From: DTFZ01 sp964510055
Lineage (GTDB): Bacteria > Bacillota > Clostridia > Christensenellales > SZUA-584
Direction of reading: 5' to 3'
Assembly (NCBI GenBank): GCA_964510055.1
Contig: CAZDZY010000012.1
Span: 1 to 41,497 of the forward strand
DNA: 41,497 bases
The notes under the pieces: model-generated
What the model saw: the letters and a program-made list of their open reading frames with translations, nothing else
What the model was told of the DNA's origin: nothing
Databases searched by the model: none
In this document: piece after piece, positions 1 through 8,522 of the stretch
How the letters are laid out: each line of letters opens with the position of its first letter
Position numbering within the stretch: position 1 is the stretch's first letter
Translations under genes and position numbers: made by a program

Positions 1-123
1 CAGATACAGAATGGAAAGCAAACAAACGGCACAGGCTGGACTTCGTTTGAACTAAGGGATATAGTTGAAGCGGAGGTTAAATCATCTCTTGTGCTGTTTC
101 TCATAACGGAGGCAAAGAAATGA
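1..123 (+). CDS. 3' end of an unidentified protein (partial)
   Basis: A frame open from the first base encodes 40 residues and ends in TGA at 121-123. The stop overlaps the recombinase ATG at 120 in an ATGA arrangement, so the two genes are translationally coupled and probably belong to the same mobile-element operon. The visible tail is hydrophilic, then moderately hydrophobic (a VLFLI stretch near the end), and shows no family motif I recognise. In elements of this kind the neighbour is often another recombinase or a small accessory protein, but this fragment is too short to say. Confidence 0.55.
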   Translation, partial: QIQNGKQTNGTGWTSFELRDIVEAEVKSSLVLFLITEAKK

Positions 124-1730
124 GATCATACAGCAATTACAATGTCGGTATATATTGCCGGCTTTCCAGAGATGATAACAACGGCAGTACGGAAAGTATG
201 AGCATTGCCAACCAAAAGCAGATGCTGGCCGTTTATGTGGAAGAAAGGGGGTGGACCTTACAGGAGACGTACATTGATGATGGCTATTCGGGAACGACGT
301 TTGACCGGCCTGACTTTCAGCGGATGATCGGAGATATCCAGAACGGGAAAATCAACATGGTAATCACAAAGGATTTATCTCGTTTGGGTAGGAACTATAT
401 TATGACCGGCCAATATACGGACTTCTTTTTCCCGCAGAACGGTGTCAGATACATCGCAATTAACGATAACGTAGATACCTTGAATGATGATAATGACATT
501 GCTCCGTTCAAGAATATCCTTAATGAAATGTATGCCAAAGATATATCGAAGAAGATCAGGTCGGCAAGAGCGGTCAGTGCCAAACAGGGGAAGTTCATGG
601 GCAGCAAAGCGCCGTTTGGGTATGTCAAATCGCCGGCGGACAGATATCAACTGATTGTGGATGAGAAAACGAGCGGTATAATTAAACGGATTTTTAGCCT
701 GTTTGCATCCGGCGAGAGCGCGAGACACATAGCTTCCATTCTGAATAACGAAGGCGTTCCATCACCGCGAGCATACTATTATCAGAGCATTGGACAGGTC
801 AATCCCAATGTGCAGGAGAGTGATACCTGGAGCAGTGCCGGAGTTATGCAATTGATGAGAAACCCTGTGTATATCGGCAACATGGTGCAGGGAAAACGGC
901 GCGTTATGTCGTTTAAAACAAAGCAGCGTGAAGTAACGCCAAAGGATGAATGGGTCGTGGTTGAAAATACTCATGAGGCGTTGATCCATGCTGAGACATG
1001 GGAACGAGTACAGGAACGGATAATCAGCAATAAGAGAGCACGTGTATCGCATACGGGAGAAATAAGCCTTTTTTCGGGAATTGTAAGGTGCGGGGACTGC
1101 GGAGCAGCGATGGTGTTTAACAAAAAAAGCTATTCAGGAAGGACATATTATATTTACAAATGCAGCCGGTATGTGGATCATGGCAAATCCGTCTGTACGC
1201 TGCATTCCATATCATTGTCTGACCTCGAAGAATCCGTGCTGCTGGACATTCAAAACAGTGCAAAATTAGCCTCATATGACCAGGACTTGCTGCTCCGGCG
1301 GTTAATCAACCTAAGTAATCAAGGACAGCAGAAAGAGCTGTCAGAAGCCGAAAGCATTTTAACCGAAGGAACACGAAAGCTCGAAAAAGTGGATGTGCTA
1401 GCACGGAAACTGTTTGAGGAAAAGTGTTCAGGAAATGTACCGGACGGTATTTTTAAGAAGCTGATGCTGGACTATGAGCATGAGAAAGATATTCTGAGGA
1501 ATGATGTGAATGAAGCAAAAAAAGTGATGCTGAAACTACGGAATCAAACGCAGAATGTTAATGCATGTGTAGAACGGCTGAAGGGCTATATGCATATCGA
1601 ATCGCTTGACCGGAAGATTGTTACGGACTTAATAGAATCGATAAAAGTGTATGAAGCGAATAAAATAAACGGCGTCAAACAGCAGACGATTACTGTTCAC
1701 TATAAACTGATTGGAAATCTCACAGCATAA
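120..1730 (+). CDS. Large serine recombinase
   Basis: A 536-aa site-specific DNA recombinase of the large serine family, which cuts and rejoins att sites to integrate or excise an element. The N-terminal resolvase domain (about 7-150) carries nucleophile Ser16 in YCRLSRDD and the active-site segment DLSRLGRNY (85-93). The recombinase domain follows (about 165-275), then a zinc ribbon with C324, C327, C348 and C359, then a charged coiled-coil region (about 395-500). The C-terminal end resembles DUF4368-type tails. Length is normal for the family and no break is visible. The start overlaps the stop of the upstream gene. A bidirectional hairpin and a tRNA-Ser gene lie immediately downstream, suggesting this is the right end of the integrated element. 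Family assignment is firm; the att site is inferred. Confidence 0.95.
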   Translation: MRSYSNYNVGIYCRLSRDDNNGSTESMSIANQKQMLAVYVEERGWTLQETYIDDGYSGTTFDRPDFQRMIGDIQNGKINMVITKDLSRLGRNYIMTGQYTDFFFPQNGVRYIAINDNVDTLNDDNDIAPFKNILNEMYAKDISKKIRSARAVSAKQGKFMGSKAPFGYVKSPADRYQLIVDEKTSGIIKRIFSLFASGESARHIASILNNEGVPSPRAYYYQSIGQVNPNVQESDTWSSAGVMQLMRNPVYIGNMVQGKRRVMSFKTKQREVTPKDEWVVVENTHEALIHAETWERVQERIISNKRARVSHTGEISLFSGIVRCGDCGAAMVFNKKSYSGRTYYIYKCSRYVDHGKSVCTLHSISLSDLEESVLLDIQNSAKLASYDQDLLLRRLINLSNQGQQKELSEAESILTEGTRKLEKVDVLARKLFEEKCSGNVPDGIFKKLMLDYEHEKDILRNDVNEAKKVMLKLRNQTQNVNACVERLKGYMHIESLDRKIVTDLIESIKVYEANKINGVKQQTITVHYKLIGNLTA

Positions 1731-1751
1731 AGGATTTATGGACAAAAAATA

Positions 1752-1786
1752 AATCCAAACAGACTGAGTCCATTTGGATTTTTATT
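1752..1786. terminator. Bidirectional terminator between recombinase and tRNA-Ser
   Basis: AATCCAAA (1752-1759) pairs with TTTGGATT (1773-1780), and the loop holds a further small GACT/AGTC pairing. T-rich sequence follows on the plus side and A-rich sequence precedes it, so it can end both the recombinase transcript and the oppositely oriented tRNA. Confidence 0.7.
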
Positions 1787-1789
1787 AAA

Positions 1790-1877
<88 letters not shown>

Positions 1878-1902
1878 ATAGTTAATTAAAAAAAGCATTG
1901 AC

Positions 1903-1932
1903 AGTATAGCAAACCGCATGCCATTGCGTCAA
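1903..1932 (-). promoter_or_regulatory. Sigma-A promoter of tRNA-Ser
   Basis: On the minus strand TTGACG (1932-1927) and TATACT (1908-1903) are separated by 18 bases, placing transcription start about 20 bases upstream of the mature tRNA. Confidence 0.75.
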
Positions 1933-1993
1933 GTGACGTAAAATTATTTATACTATCTGCGATAATTTTTTCGGCGCTTTCGTTTGTACAAAG

Positions 1994-2659
1994 CTATTGC
2001 AGATAACAGTCGTCGCTGATGCGCCTCAGTGCGTCCTCGTCCCTGACAAGATAACCGCGCGGCATTTTTTCGAGCACGCCCTTTAAACACAGGCTTTCGA
2101 GCGTCCTCAACAGATGCCTGTAGCTTGTCCCAAGTATCTCCGCTGTCTCCGTAAGCTTCTCCTTAAAATACCCGCCCTCGCTCGTCATGGAGATATACGC
2201 GCACAGCCGGGCGTCCAGCGGGTGAAGTATAGCTGCGGCGCTGTTTTTGCTCGAACGGAACAGCTTTTGCGCCAGCGCGGCGCTCACGGCGTTCATAAAC
2301 GTGATGTTGCCTTTAAGCTCGTTTTTATAACGTGCGCGCGATATGCCGATGCACTCAACGCCCGTTACGGCCTGTACGCTCGAAGCCGCCGTTTCGCTGT
2401 CCGACGCAAATTCAACTTCTCCTAATATGCCGCTTGTCGCAGTATAACAAAACAATAACGTCCTGCCGTTTGGTGCCGTGTTGAACACCTTCATCTTTCC
2501 TTCCAGAACAAGCAAAACATACGGGCATGGATATCCCTGCTTCAGAATGAATTCGCAGCTTTCGTATTTAAAAACGTAAGTATCGGTGCCGCATAAACTT
2601 TCAAGGCCGTATTCGGTGAGTACAGCTGTACCCCTTACGGAAAGCTTTTCTTTTACCAT
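1994..2659 (-). CDS. Crp/Fnr-family regulator, YeiL-like
   Basis: A 221-aa transcriptional regulator. The N-terminal cyclic-nucleotide-binding-like beta barrel spans about 20-125 and includes a GEVEF turn near residue 79. A C-terminal winged helix (about 150-210) has a recognition segment like ETAEILGTSYRHLLRTLESL. The length and the split RHLLRTLE helix resemble the YeiL group rather than classical CRP. No four-cysteine Fe-S pattern typical of FNR is visible, so the signal is unknown. It is divergent from a DMT transporter, and a perfect palindrome starts 6 bp beyond its start codon. This regulator/exporter pairing recurs in clostridia. It probably controls the transporter and itself. Confidence 0.85.
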   Translation of the reverse strand: MVKEKLSVRGTAVLTEYGLESLCGTDTYVFKYESCEFILKQGYPCPYVLLVLEGKMKVFNTAPNGRTLLFCYTATSGILGEVEFASDSETAASSVQAVTGVECIGISRARYKNELKGNITFMNAVSAALAQKLFRSSKNSAAAILHPLDARLCAYISMTSEGGYFKEKLTETAEILGTSYRHLLRTLESLCLKGVLEKMPRGYLVRDEDALRRISDDCYLQ

Positions 2660-2665
2660 GACAAC

Positions 2666-2685
2666 AATATGACATATGTCATATT
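2666..2685. promoter_or_regulatory. Perfect 20-bp palindromic operator
   Basis: AATATGACATATGTCATATT is its own reverse complement and sits in the 70-bp divergent spacer, adjacent to the regulator start. It overlaps the probable -35 region of the DMT gene, whose -10-like TAATAT lies at 2705-2710 and whose TAAGGAG ribosome site lies at 2716-2722. The TGACA/TGTCA half-sites fit dimeric Crp/Fnr-type binding but differ from both the CRP and FNR consensus. Confidence 0.7.
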
Positions 2686-2729
2686 GCGTGTCAAGCTGCC
2701 GTGTTAATATAGCTGTAAGGAGATTATAA

Positions 2730-3629
2730 ATGTATCACTTTCTGTCGGTTTTAGCAGGCGTATTTATTGCCGTAATGGTACTCGTTAACGGAGAGCTGTC
2801 ATCGTTATACGGCGTTTATTCCTCAACAGTCGTCATCCATATTGTTGGGCTGCTGCTCGTACTCGTTATACTTGCGGTAAAGCGTGAGCGGCTGTTCCCG
2901 GTAAAAAGAAAGAGCCTGTACCTTTACCTGGGCGGAGCTATAGGCGTTGCGAATGTTGTGTTCTGCAATATGGCATTCGGCAAAATCAGCTTATCCGCCA
3001 TACTTGCTCTCGGGCTGCTCGGGCAAACGCTTACGTCGCTCGCGTTCGACCGTTACGGGTATCTCGGCATGCAAAAGCACCCGTTTATAAAAATGAAACT
3101 CGTCGGCATTGCCTGTGTGCTGCTCGGCATCGTGCTGATGCTCATAAATTCGAAGGTCGACGCGCTCGTCCCTATAATAGTCTCGCTGCTCACCGGCGTT
3201 TCCACCGTAATATCGAGGACATTGAACGCGTCGCTCGCAAAGCGGACGAGTGTTATGAACAGCACGCTGTTCAACTACATCGCAGGCCTTTGTGTATCGG
3301 CGTTGATCCTGCTTATCGCCGGAAGGCAAGAGCCCATGATGCTTAAGCTTTCATTGTCGCCAAACGTATGGATATACCTCGGCGGCATCATCGGCGTTGG
3401 CGTCGTCACGCTGCTTAACGTCGCCGTGAGCAGGATACCGTCGTTCTACATGACGCTGCTGCTGTTCTCCGGCCAGGTGTTCTCGGGCGTCGTTATCGAT
3501 ATTATACTTACAAATTCGTTTTCGCTTAATAATCTCATCGGCGGCGTAGCCATTACGCTGGGGCTGGCGCAGAATCTGTGGATCGATAAGAGGAGCGCCA
3601 AATCAGTTACCCCTTGCTCACAGGTTTAA
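2730..3629 (+). CDS. DMT-superfamily transporter, duplicated YdcZ/DUF606 type
   Basis: A 299-aa inner-membrane protein with about ten hydrophobic helices. Two homologous halves of roughly 145 residues each start with an EamA/YdcZ-like helix (SVLAGVFIAVMVLVNGEL; later LVPIIVSLLTGVSTVISR). Single-domain YdcZ proteins are half this length, so this is the fused two-repeat form. The start follows TAAGGAG with good spacing. It is probably a small-molecule exporter; the substrate cannot be read from the sequence. Position and the shared palindrome indicate control by the divergent YeiL-like regulator. It converges on the GtrA-like gene. Confidence 0.85.
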   Translation: MYHFLSVLAGVFIAVMVLVNGELSSLYGVYSSTVVIHIVGLLLVLVILAVKRERLFPVKRKSLYLYLGGAIGVANVVFCNMAFGKISLSAILALGLLGQTLTSLAFDRYGYLGMQKHPFIKMKLVGIACVLLGIVLMLINSKVDALVPIIVSLLTGVSTVISRTLNASLAKRTSVMNSTLFNYIAGLCVSALILLIAGRQEPMMLKLSLSPNVWIYLGGIIGVGVVTLLNVAVSRIPSFYMTLLLFSGQVFSGVVIDIILTNSFSLNNLIGGVAITLGLAQNLWIDKRSAKSVTPCSQV

Positions 3630-3712
3630 AGCTTTACGCTGCGTATTCCGCGGGCTAAGGCGTACGCGTAAGCGCCTCCTCCCCTGCGGTTATCCTTATA
3701 AAATCAGCCGCT

Positions 3713-4354
3713 TTATTCGGACTTCTGTTTTTTGTTTTTGAATATCACCCTGAATATCGGGAAGAACACTATGAAAGATATATTACTGTATATCAGCATC
3801 GTAACGACGTCGGCGATAGTCTCGCCCGTCTTCCCCCAAGCCCACGTGTTTATAAGCAGGTTGTATATAGGGGCCTTATAGACGCCCTGCAGCGCCGCCG
3901 CGCTTATCGAAATGGCAACATAAGCTATGAAATACCACATCGCCGCGCGCCACGGGTTCCCGCCCGACTTAAACGTTATGTTCCGCTGAGCAAAGAAGTT
4001 GATGACCTGGGCTATAAGAAGCGTTATTTCCACCGCCAGAAAATACGCAAGGCCGCCTCCGCCGCCGTTTGATATCGCTCCTTTGGCGTAATCGAAGATA
4101 TAATACGCGCTGCCGTCGAAATTATGCCCCGCCTGCCATACCTGAAAATTCGTGTTCACGAGCTCCGTCATGCCGAATAGCGCCTTGAATACAGGCATCA
4201 ATACAAGCTGAAGCAGAGTAACCCCGAGGCTCAAAACAAAAAAGACGATAAACTGCGAAAGCCCCGGGTGCTTTTGTTTAAATCTGTTCCATGCGTTCGC
4301 CCACCATTTTAAAAAGCGGTTCCTGGCCTTCCCTCCCGGCATATCTGCGCTCAC
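3713..4354 (-). CDS. GtrA-like polytopic membrane protein
   Basis: A 213-aa protein with about four membrane helices (about 35-60, 100-130, 140-165 and 185-205). The segment NFFAQRNITFKS matches the NFxxxRxxTF signature of the GtrA/DPMS group, whose members are linked to moving polyprenyl-linked sugars across the membrane. The glycine run near residues 98-102 and the loops between helices are longer than in typical 120-140-aa GtrA proteins. The GTG start overlaps the TAG stop of the upstream small gene by one base (TAGTG), so the two are co-translated. An alternative ATG lies four codons in. No glycosyltransferase is adjacent, so the role is inferred only. Confidence 0.7.
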   Translation of the reverse strand: MSADMPGGKARNRFLKWWANAWNRFKQKHPGLSQFIVFFVLSLGVTLLQLVLMPVFKALFGMTELVNTNFQVWQAGHNFDGSAYYIFDYAKGAISNGGGGGLAYFLAVEITLLIAQVINFFAQRNITFKSGGNPWRAAMWYFIAYVAISISAAALQGVYKAPIYNLLINTWAWGKTGETIADVVTMLIYSNISFIVFFPIFRVIFKNKKQKSE

Positions 4355-4536
4355 TATTCTACCTCGGAAACGTACTTCTCCGCTTCATCCAGCGTGAGGC
4401 TGTAATCGTGCCCGGCAAGTATCCTTTCGGTGTAATAATCGACGATCATATAACCCTTGTTCGATTTCTCGATCGTTAAAGCTTTTCCTTTTGCGCATTT
4501 GAACAGCTCTTCTTCCCTTTGCTTTAATACGTCCAT
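4354..4536 (-). CDS. Small protein of unknown function, coupled to the GtrA-like gene
   Basis: A 60-aa soluble acidic protein with no membrane segment or signal. I do not recognise a family. A predicted helix-strand-strand-helix layout (KxxEExLFKCAKGKAL, then a YMIVDYYT strand, then a TLDEAEKYVSEV helix) suggests a small folded domain. The start has a GGAGGC ribosome site upstream (complement near 4541-4546). The stop overlaps the GTG start of the membrane protein, so coexpression is near certain. Confidence 0.7.
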   Translation of the reverse strand: MDVLKQREEELFKCAKGKALTIEKSNKGYMIVDYYTERILAGHDYSLTLDEAEKYVSEVE

Positions 4537-4555
4537 GATTGCCTCCGTTTATCCA

Positions 4556-4598
4556 TTTATATATATTCAAATATATAACATATTTTATATATATTCAA
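4556..4598. repeat. Pair of 15-bp direct repeats in an AT-rich intergenic region
   Basis: TTTATATATATTCAA occurs at 4556-4570 and again at 4584-4598, 28 bases start to start. It lies just upstream of the small protein gene (minus) and about 140 bp from the ABC operon (plus). It could be a regulator site or AT-rich promoter sequence. Confidence 0.5.
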
Positions 4599-4734
4599 CT
4601 GAACCCGCAAGCCGATATGTTAATAATGTGCAGGCATTATTAATATTTTCTATTGTATCGTATGGTATATATGGTAAAATATAATAAATATTTTATCTAT
4701 TTCTTTATTGATGTAGACACTAATGGTGAAATAA

Positions 4735-5952
4735 ATGTTCTGCCTGAAGACAGCGCTCCTGAATATAAAACGCCGCAAGCAAAAAAGCATACTCGTTGTG
4801 CTTATCTCTTTGTTAATTGCCTCTTTTGCGTTCGTTTATGTGGGCGGCGTACAGACAAACGAGCACCAGCTTGCAGCCCTTCCGCAAGCCATACCCGTTA
4901 CCGCGCGCATAGAAAACCTCGACGGCTCAGAGATCGCCGGGCTCGAGATAAGCGGAAAGACGGTTGATGCCATAAACGATTCCGGCTATGTAAAAGACCT
5001 TTATTATTCCGTGCAGATCCGCGCCAATTTCTCCTCCATTCCTGACGAAAGCGAAAAGGCCAAAGAAATTGAACTGCGCGCCGTCAACGATATAAACGCG
5101 ATACCTAATTATCAGGACTTAAATATAGAGCTCGACGGTTCCGTTACTCTCGATTTCCTTCGCGGGAACGAAGCAAAGTGCATTGCGGACTATGATTGGC
5201 TGCAGAGGAACGACCTTTCCGTCGGGGACACCATCGAATTAAACCTGTACTGTCTCAAATACGAACCGAAAGACTACGCATTTAGATGCGCGCCGTTGGG
5301 GACATACAGCCTTCTTATCGCGGGAAGCATGACTTCGTCGGCTGAAGTGGCCGGGAGCCTGCTTTGCCCGGCTGCGTGGGTAAAAGAAAAACATAGAACG
5401 GCGGGAGAGACCTTCTTAACCGATTCCGCCATGTTCACCGTGGCCGACCCGCTCCATCTCGATGAGTTTAAAGCGGCCATGAAAAAACTATACCTGATGC
5501 CGATAAATCCTGTTGCCGAGAACGCTCGGGTATACGGAAATGCACTGAGTGTTCAGGACGAAATATTTATCAAGACCGCCACGCGCATAATGAGCACGCT
5601 GTCCGTGCTGTACACGTTTGCCGCCGTTATTATAGTCGTCGTAGCGCTCACAGGTTACGCGCTCGCGTATCTTTTCATGCAAACAAGGCGCATCGAAGTC
5701 GTTTTGATGCGCTCTCTCGGAACGACCCGCAGGGAGTGCATGTTCGTCATGTTTTATGAATACGCCGCTTTGGGGCTTTTCGGCTCCCTGCTCGGTATGC
5801 TTGGCTCCGCGATAATTGCGGGCTCCGCAGGGGCAATTCAGATACTGGCCTTTCTTGTTTTCCTCGTCAGCTTTGCGGGCGGCATTGCGGGCGCGGCGTC
5901 GCGGCTGTGCAGGCAAAACATTATGTCGGGTTTCATAAAAGCGGAAGCGTAA
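4735..5952 (+). CDS. FtsX/MacB-type ABC transporter permease (short subunit)
   Basis: A 405-aa permease. One N-terminal helix (about 18-38) is followed by a long extracytoplasmic domain (about 40-285), then three C-terminal helices (about 290-315, 335-360 and 365-390), the FtsX/MacB permease layout. The C-terminal part has the family's cytoplasmic RRIEVVLMRSLGTTRRE coupling segment. Start ATG 4735 is preceded by GGTGA. It is the first gene of a three-gene operon with an ATPase and a second, larger permease, giving a heteromeric transporter. Systems of this type move antimicrobial peptides, lipids or lipoproteins, or transmit force to the envelope; the substrate is unknown here. Confidence 0.88.
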   Translation: MFCLKTALLNIKRRKQKSILVVLISLLIASFAFVYVGGVQTNEHQLAALPQAIPVTARIENLDGSEIAGLEISGKTVDAINDSGYVKDLYYSVQIRANFSSIPDESEKAKEIELRAVNDINAIPNYQDLNIELDGSVTLDFLRGNEAKCIADYDWLQRNDLSVGDTIELNLYCLKYEPKDYAFRCAPLGTYSLLIAGSMTSSAEVAGSLLCPAAWVKEKHRTAGETFLTDSAMFTVADPLHLDEFKAAMKKLYLMPINPVAENARVYGNALSVQDEIFIKTATRIMSTLSVLYTFAAVIIVVVALTGYALAYLFMQTRRIEVVLMRSLGTTRRECMFVMFYEYAALGLFGSLLGMLGSAIIAGSAGAIQILAFLVFLVSFAGGIAGAASRLCRQNIMSGFIKAEA

Positions 5953-5962
5953 GGAGATTGTT

Positions 5963-6649
5963 ATGAGTGCGATTCTGACCGCGGAAAATGTAAGTTATAC
6001 TTACATAAGCAGATTTCAGAGAGTCGAGGCGTTAAAGAACGTGACGTGCACGTTTGACGGCGGCAGGTTCCATGCCGTTACAGGACGCTCGGGAAGCGGC
6101 AAATCCACGCTTCTTTCTCTGCTTGCCGGGCTCGACGTGCCCACAAGCGGAGACATTACATTCGAGGGAAAGAGTCTTGCGTCTCTTGACCGCGACCGCT
6201 ACCGCAAATGTACAGCCTCGGTCATCTACCAGTCCTACAACCTGTTCCCTCTTCTCACCGCTCTTGAGAACGTTATGTACCCTCTCGAGCTTCAGGGCAA
6301 AAAACGCAGCGAAGCGGCTCCAATAGCTGCAAAACTGCTCTGCGACGTGGGCATAGAGGAAAACATGCACCGCAAGTTCCCGCAGATGCTGAGCGGGGGC
6401 GAGCAGCAGCGCGTCGCGATAGCGCGGGCTGTAGCCGTAGGAGGCAAGATATTGCTCGCGGACGAGCCCACGGGCAATCTCGACACCTCGAACGAAAAAA
6501 TGGTGGTAAAGCTTATAAAAGAGCTTGCGCATGACAAAGGGCTTTGCGCCGTGGTAGTAACGCACAACGATTACGTGTCCTCCGAGGCGGACAGCGTCTA
6601 TGTAATGAGCGACGGTGAACTAAAGACAGAACATCAGAAAGGAGCGTAA
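5963..6649 (+). CDS. ABC transporter ATP-binding protein (LolD/MacB type)
   Basis: A 228-aa ATPase that powers the flanking permeases. Walker A GRSGSGKST is at 41-49, the signature LSGGEQQR at 143-150, Walker B ILLADEPTG with D167/E168, and a switch histidine in VVVTHND near residue 200. Size and motifs fit the MacB/LolD/FtsE group. It starts 10 bp after the first permease with an AAGGAG site, and the next permease begins 2 bp after its stop, so the three genes form one operon. Confidence 0.95.
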   Translation: MSAILTAENVSYTYISRFQRVEALKNVTCTFDGGRFHAVTGRSGSGKSTLLSLLAGLDVPTSGDITFEGKSLASLDRDRYRKCTASVIYQSYNLFPLLTALENVMYPLELQGKKRSEAAPIAAKLLCDVGIEENMHRKFPQMLSGGEQQRVAIARAVAVGGKILLADEPTGNLDTSNEKMVVKLIKELAHDKGLCAVVVTHNDYVSSEADSVYVMSDGELKTEHQKGA

Positions 6650-6650
6650 T

Positions 6651-8459
6651 ATGGTTTTGGGCAGCCTCCGGCAGCTTTTTCGGACACCCGTCAAAACGGT
6701 GTTCTTCTTTGTGCTGCTCACATTGACCGTTGCGTTCTTTATGCTGGGCTTCAATATGTGGTCCATCGCCCAAAGCAACATATCGCGGCTCGAGGGCATA
6801 TTCATGACCGTGGGCACCGTGGAGCAAAAGGCGACGTCTCTTCGGACATCGCAGACCTGGGACGCCGAAAAGAAGAAGTACTTTTACAACAAGTATTCCG
6901 TACAGGGAGAGCCCATTCCTTTGTCGGTGCTTGATTTTCCCGGCGCGAATTATATACGCGGGCCCGAGCAGAGGCCGTTTTACTGCGCGTACGACCCGAG
7001 TTATATAGTGCTCACCGATATTTCCGTTAAAGGGGCTTTGGACGAAGACTTTATTATCGCTGAAATACAGTTTTTTGAGGATTGCGAAACGGGCGACCCC
7101 GTGCCCGCGCGTATCACAAAACTGCTGATGGGTATTCCCACGCTGCAAGATACAATGTTCCTGTTCTGCAATCATAATGAAGAAAAAACATATAAGCTCT
7201 ACGCGGATAAAACATATATAGTCGGTTTGTGGAATGGCATCCCACACGAAGGGAATGAGGCATACAACGAATTTATCCCGTGGAATGTAAACTATTACGA
7301 GCCCGGCGGCGATTCTGTCCCGTGGGACGAGGTAACGGAGGGCTTTTATGATACCCCCAAAGGCAAGGCCTGGCTCAATTTCATATTTGAGCAAAAAGAA
7401 GCTGTCCGGCACACGATACCGGTCGTGCCCACAAACTATACGAAACTGATAATGCCGTTCTACATGGGCGACGCGAGGATCATAGAAGGCCGCGATATAA
7501 CCGATGAGGAATATGCAAACGGAGAGCACGTCTGCCTTATCCAGCGGGGGTTCGCGCAAAAGAACGGGCTCAGCGTAGGCGACACCCTGCCTCTGCCTCT
7601 TGTTTCGTCGGGTTATTATTCTTCAAAAGGTGCTTTTTATGACGGAGAAACCGGAACATCGGGCGATTTGATCGGCGACAGCGAGGGGCTGTTCCCTCCC
7701 TTCGACAACGACACATACAGTATAGTGGGCATCTACGACGTCGCCGCTACGAGCGCGAATACTTCGTATGCCCTCGGAGGCAACGCGGTCATAATACCGT
7801 CAAAATCCGTAACGAATACAGATCCAAACATTTACCCGGATTCAATGATGGATTATTCAACGACGTTCCAGATACCCAACGGCACGATAGATAAATTTAT
7901 GGCCTCATGGAAAGCGCAGAGCGTGGACGATATAGAGATAACGCTTTATGACAAGGGGTACTCGAAGATAATGGCCGGGCTTAGTGAAATGAGGAACATA
8001 GCGGCGCTTATGTTCATTGTCGGCGCGGTAACAACGCTTTTTACAATCGTGTTGTTCTGCCACCTTTTTATAACGAAGCAGCGCAGGCGCACGGCAATAG
8101 AGCGCTCTCTGGGTTTAAGCAAGGCGCGGTGCACACTGTCTATGCTCGTAGGCGTGCTCGTCATAGTCATTCCCGCGTTTATAATCGGCGGACTTTTAAG
8201 CAGTACCGTTACCGCTGCCGCCGCCCCGCAGATAAACTCGTCGCAAAGCGTGATGGCGTTCGATACGAGATACAGCGACTGGGTAAACAGCGCCGATTAC
8301 GATAGCTCCGCCGATATGGCAATTTCCCTGGAGGGAGGCGGGACTGCGTATCTTTTGGGCGCGGCTATAATACCGCTCTCGCTTCTCTTCGCCCTCTGGG
8401 CCGTACGCGGCAACCTTAAAGAAGAGCCATTGAAACTGCTCGGTGAAAAGGAGCGATAG
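6651..8459 (+). CDS. FtsX/MacB-type ABC transporter permease (long subunit)
   Basis: A 602-aa permease partner. An N-terminal helix (about 18-40) precedes an unusually long extracytoplasmic region (about 45-440). Helices then lie near 448-475 and 495-525, with a last one near 563-585. The cytoplasmic segment RRRTAIERSLGLSKARC is the FtsX-family counterpart of the one in the short permease. The C-terminal pair of helices is separated by a further outside loop of about 40 residues. The external domain is rich in aromatic and acidic residues and likely binds substrate or a partner protein. The two permeases differ greatly in size, so the complex is asymmetric. Confidence 0.88.
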   Translation: MVLGSLRQLFRTPVKTVFFFVLLTLTVAFFMLGFNMWSIAQSNISRLEGIFMTVGTVEQKATSLRTSQTWDAEKKKYFYNKYSVQGEPIPLSVLDFPGANYIRGPEQRPFYCAYDPSYIVLTDISVKGALDEDFIIAEIQFFEDCETGDPVPARITKLLMGIPTLQDTMFLFCNHNEEKTYKLYADKTYIVGLWNGIPHEGNEAYNEFIPWNVNYYEPGGDSVPWDEVTEGFYDTPKGKAWLNFIFEQKEAVRHTIPVVPTNYTKLIMPFYMGDARIIEGRDITDEEYANGEHVCLIQRGFAQKNGLSVGDTLPLPLVSSGYYSSKGAFYDGETGTSGDLIGDSEGLFPPFDNDTYSIVGIYDVAATSANTSYALGGNAVIIPSKSVTNTDPNIYPDSMMDYSTTFQIPNGTIDKFMASWKAQSVDDIEITLYDKGYSKIMAGLSEMRNIAALMFIVGAVTTLFTIVLFCHLFITKQRRRTAIERSLGLSKARCTLSMLVGVLVIVIPAFIIGGLLSSTVTAAAAPQINSSQSVMAFDTRYSDWVNSADYDSSADMAISLEGGGTAYLLGAAIIPLSLLFALWAVRGNLKEEPLKLLGEKER

Positions 8460-8522
8460 GGTAATTTAAAAATATGCATATGACTTATTAAAATTGCGAA
8501 AGACCGTTTGTGTGTATAACCT

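Noticed and set aside
6513..7559. Long minus-strand open frame opposite the ABC operon
   Set aside because: Composition and lack of domains mark it as the complement of the real ATPase and permease genes.
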